In this document: one piece after another, positions 62,810-64,000 of the stretch | Position numbering within the stretch: the first letter of the stretch is position 1 | How the letters are laid out: the number at the start of each line of letters is the position of its first letter | Assembly (NCBI RefSeq): GCF_004359215.1 | Contig: NC_090621.1 | Location: forward strand, 3,001,541-3,065,540 | DNA length: 64,000 nt | Direction: 5' to 3' | From: Bremia lactucae | Lineage: Eukaryota; Oomycota; Peronosporomycetes; Peronosporales; Peronosporaceae | The notes under the pieces: generated by a model | What the model saw: the letters and a program-made list of their open reading frames with translations, nothing else | Databases searched by the model: none | What the model was told of the DNA's origin: nothing | Position numbers and translations under genes: made by a program

Positions 62810-64000
62810 GATGGATGGATTCTATGAGATCCTTATGCGTGAACAGGATATCTCGTTCACAGCAGTAAACACCCCAAGCGGTATGCTATGGAAGTAGCTA
62901 GTCATGCCACAGGAACTTAATAGACCTTCTGCGACATTCAACAGATGTAAAACCAATCTGTTAAGGTCGGTGCGGGATTTCGCTCCGAGTAATTTAAATG
63001 ATGTCTTCGCTCATAGTAGAGCCAAAAACGGAAAGTCGGACCTTGAATCACATCGTACTCACGTCCAAAAGGCTCTTACATTTATGCAAGGACAAGTCGT
63101 ATGCAAATCTCAAGAAGTGTATATTTTGGGTGCAAGCGAAATACCACTTCTTCGGTTCATTGCGGGTAAACACGGTGGACGTCCGGATCCGAAAAAGATC
63201 AAGGCGATCACCGATTGGTCTGTGCCAGTTCATGTCACCGACATCAAAAATCCCCCTGCTTAGCGGCGTACCTGCACAAGTACTCACGCAATTATATTGA
63301 AATGACAGTACATATTTCTTCTTTGTTAAAGAAAAATGTCAATTGATCATGGAACGCTAATTGTCAGCGTTCCTTTGAGGGTATCAATGAAAGCTTGATG
63401 CTATCGCCAATCCTGTCGATAACGGACCAAGGCCGACCATTTCATGTGGTCTGTGACACCTGGTATTTCGCAATCGACTGTGCATTAATGCAACACGACA
63501 CAGACGGCGCAGAGCCGTCGCATGTTATCATCGCGTCAGCTTTAACCTGCTGAACAACACTGCCAAGTGCATAACAAGGAACTCCTTCCCATAGAAATTT
63601 GCACTGGCTAAGTTTAAAGTCATTCTCTTGGGTGATAGACCATTCATTGTATTTACGGACCATGCAACTCTACGGACGGCCGTTAACAGTCCACATTTCT
63701 CGCAAAGAATGGCGAGAAGATTGTCTTTCTTCGCGGAGTATAACTTCGCTGTGGAGTATAGACCAGGACGACTTAACGTCGTCGCTGATGCTTGAGCCGG
63801 CTGTAACTGCGCAAATAAACAGTGAGCATTGGGCCACTGTTGCAACAATAAGTTTCCGTCGTCAACATTACTCGACGATATAAGAAGAGCTTATCAAGAA
63901 GATTAGGCTTTTAAAGGGTTCATGGGTTACCTTATAAACCAATCCCAAGAATCCTTAAAAGGATTGTCGAAATTGTATCGATCTTAAATTGATCGATACA
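62810..64000 (+). mobile_element. Ty3/gypsy family C pol fragment, running off the window
   Basis: The frames match the pol at 28340-29500. RT is at about 62830-63260 (TPSGMLW, LNRPSATFNRC, then PDPKKIKAITDWSVP). The catalytic YFDD box has decayed to NLND. RNase H pieces follow at 63440-63790 (FHVVCDT, PLRTVNSPHFS-type, ALWSIDQDD shadow frames) and a start of the integrase region at 63790-64000 (the stretch matching 29340-29530). Several stops are present. The element continues beyond the window. Confidence 0.75.

Noticed and set aside
1..64000. CRISPR arrays, bacterial operons, ribosome-binding sites and prokaryotic mobile elements.
   Set aside because: The window is eukaryotic (introns, LINE, gypsy elements); no regularly spaced short repeats were seen.

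Overview
The window comes from an oomycete nuclear genome, most likely a Peronosporales species (Phytophthora or downy-mildew type). The evidence is short introns (about 50-100 bp) with GT-AG borders, very short 5' leaders with an Inr/FPR-like core promoter, compact genes, two secreted CAP/SCP proteins, and heavy loading with decayed Ty3/gypsy LTR retrotransposons. The species assignment is inference; no rRNA or tRNA gene was seen.

Layout. 1-5.6 kb is repeat-rich and contains an inverted, truncated gypsy copy and an LTR. 5.7-18.3 kb holds a broken 2-oxoglutarate/Fe(II) oxygenase gene. It is split by a minus-strand two-ORF LINE flanked by a 14-bp target-site duplication and also carries an in-frame TGA. 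Inside the LINE, a 4,405-bp stretch appears twice around a single N at 13034; this looks like two overlapping contigs that were joined without collapsing. 19.7-24.2 kb is a gene island: a CAP protein, a NEPRO-like nucleolar protein, a small CxxC protein and a Nup62-like nucleoporin. 25.5-30.3 kb is a rearranged gypsy element whose gag and pol fragments lie head to head. 30.4-48.5 kb is the main gene block: a UBC12-like E2 fold lacking its catalytic Cys, an HPS5-like trafficking protein, a membrane-linked alpha/beta hydrolase, a second CAP protein, a CSDE1/UNR-like multi-cold-shock-domain protein, and an acyl-CoA oxidase. 48.6-64 kb is nested repeat sequence: LTR family A, a nearly complete but dead gypsy element with two diverged LTRs (family B), a TIR-bearing non-coding element, a SINE-like insertion with a 17-bp direct repeat, and further pol fragments.

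The genes do not form one pathway. They are housekeeping functions (nuclear pore, mRNA translation control, peroxisomal beta-oxidation, endolysosomal trafficking, nucleolar RNA processing) plus secreted CAP proteins. Inverted copies of the same gypsy family bracket roughly 43 kb of gene-bearing sequence. I reconstructed exon structures by hand from splice sites and reading-frame phase; every multi-exon model here sums to a multiple of three. I see no clear previously undescribed multi-gene system. The best leads are the Cys-less E2, the LINE ORF1/ORF2 junction with no ATG for ORF2, and the SINE-like insertion.
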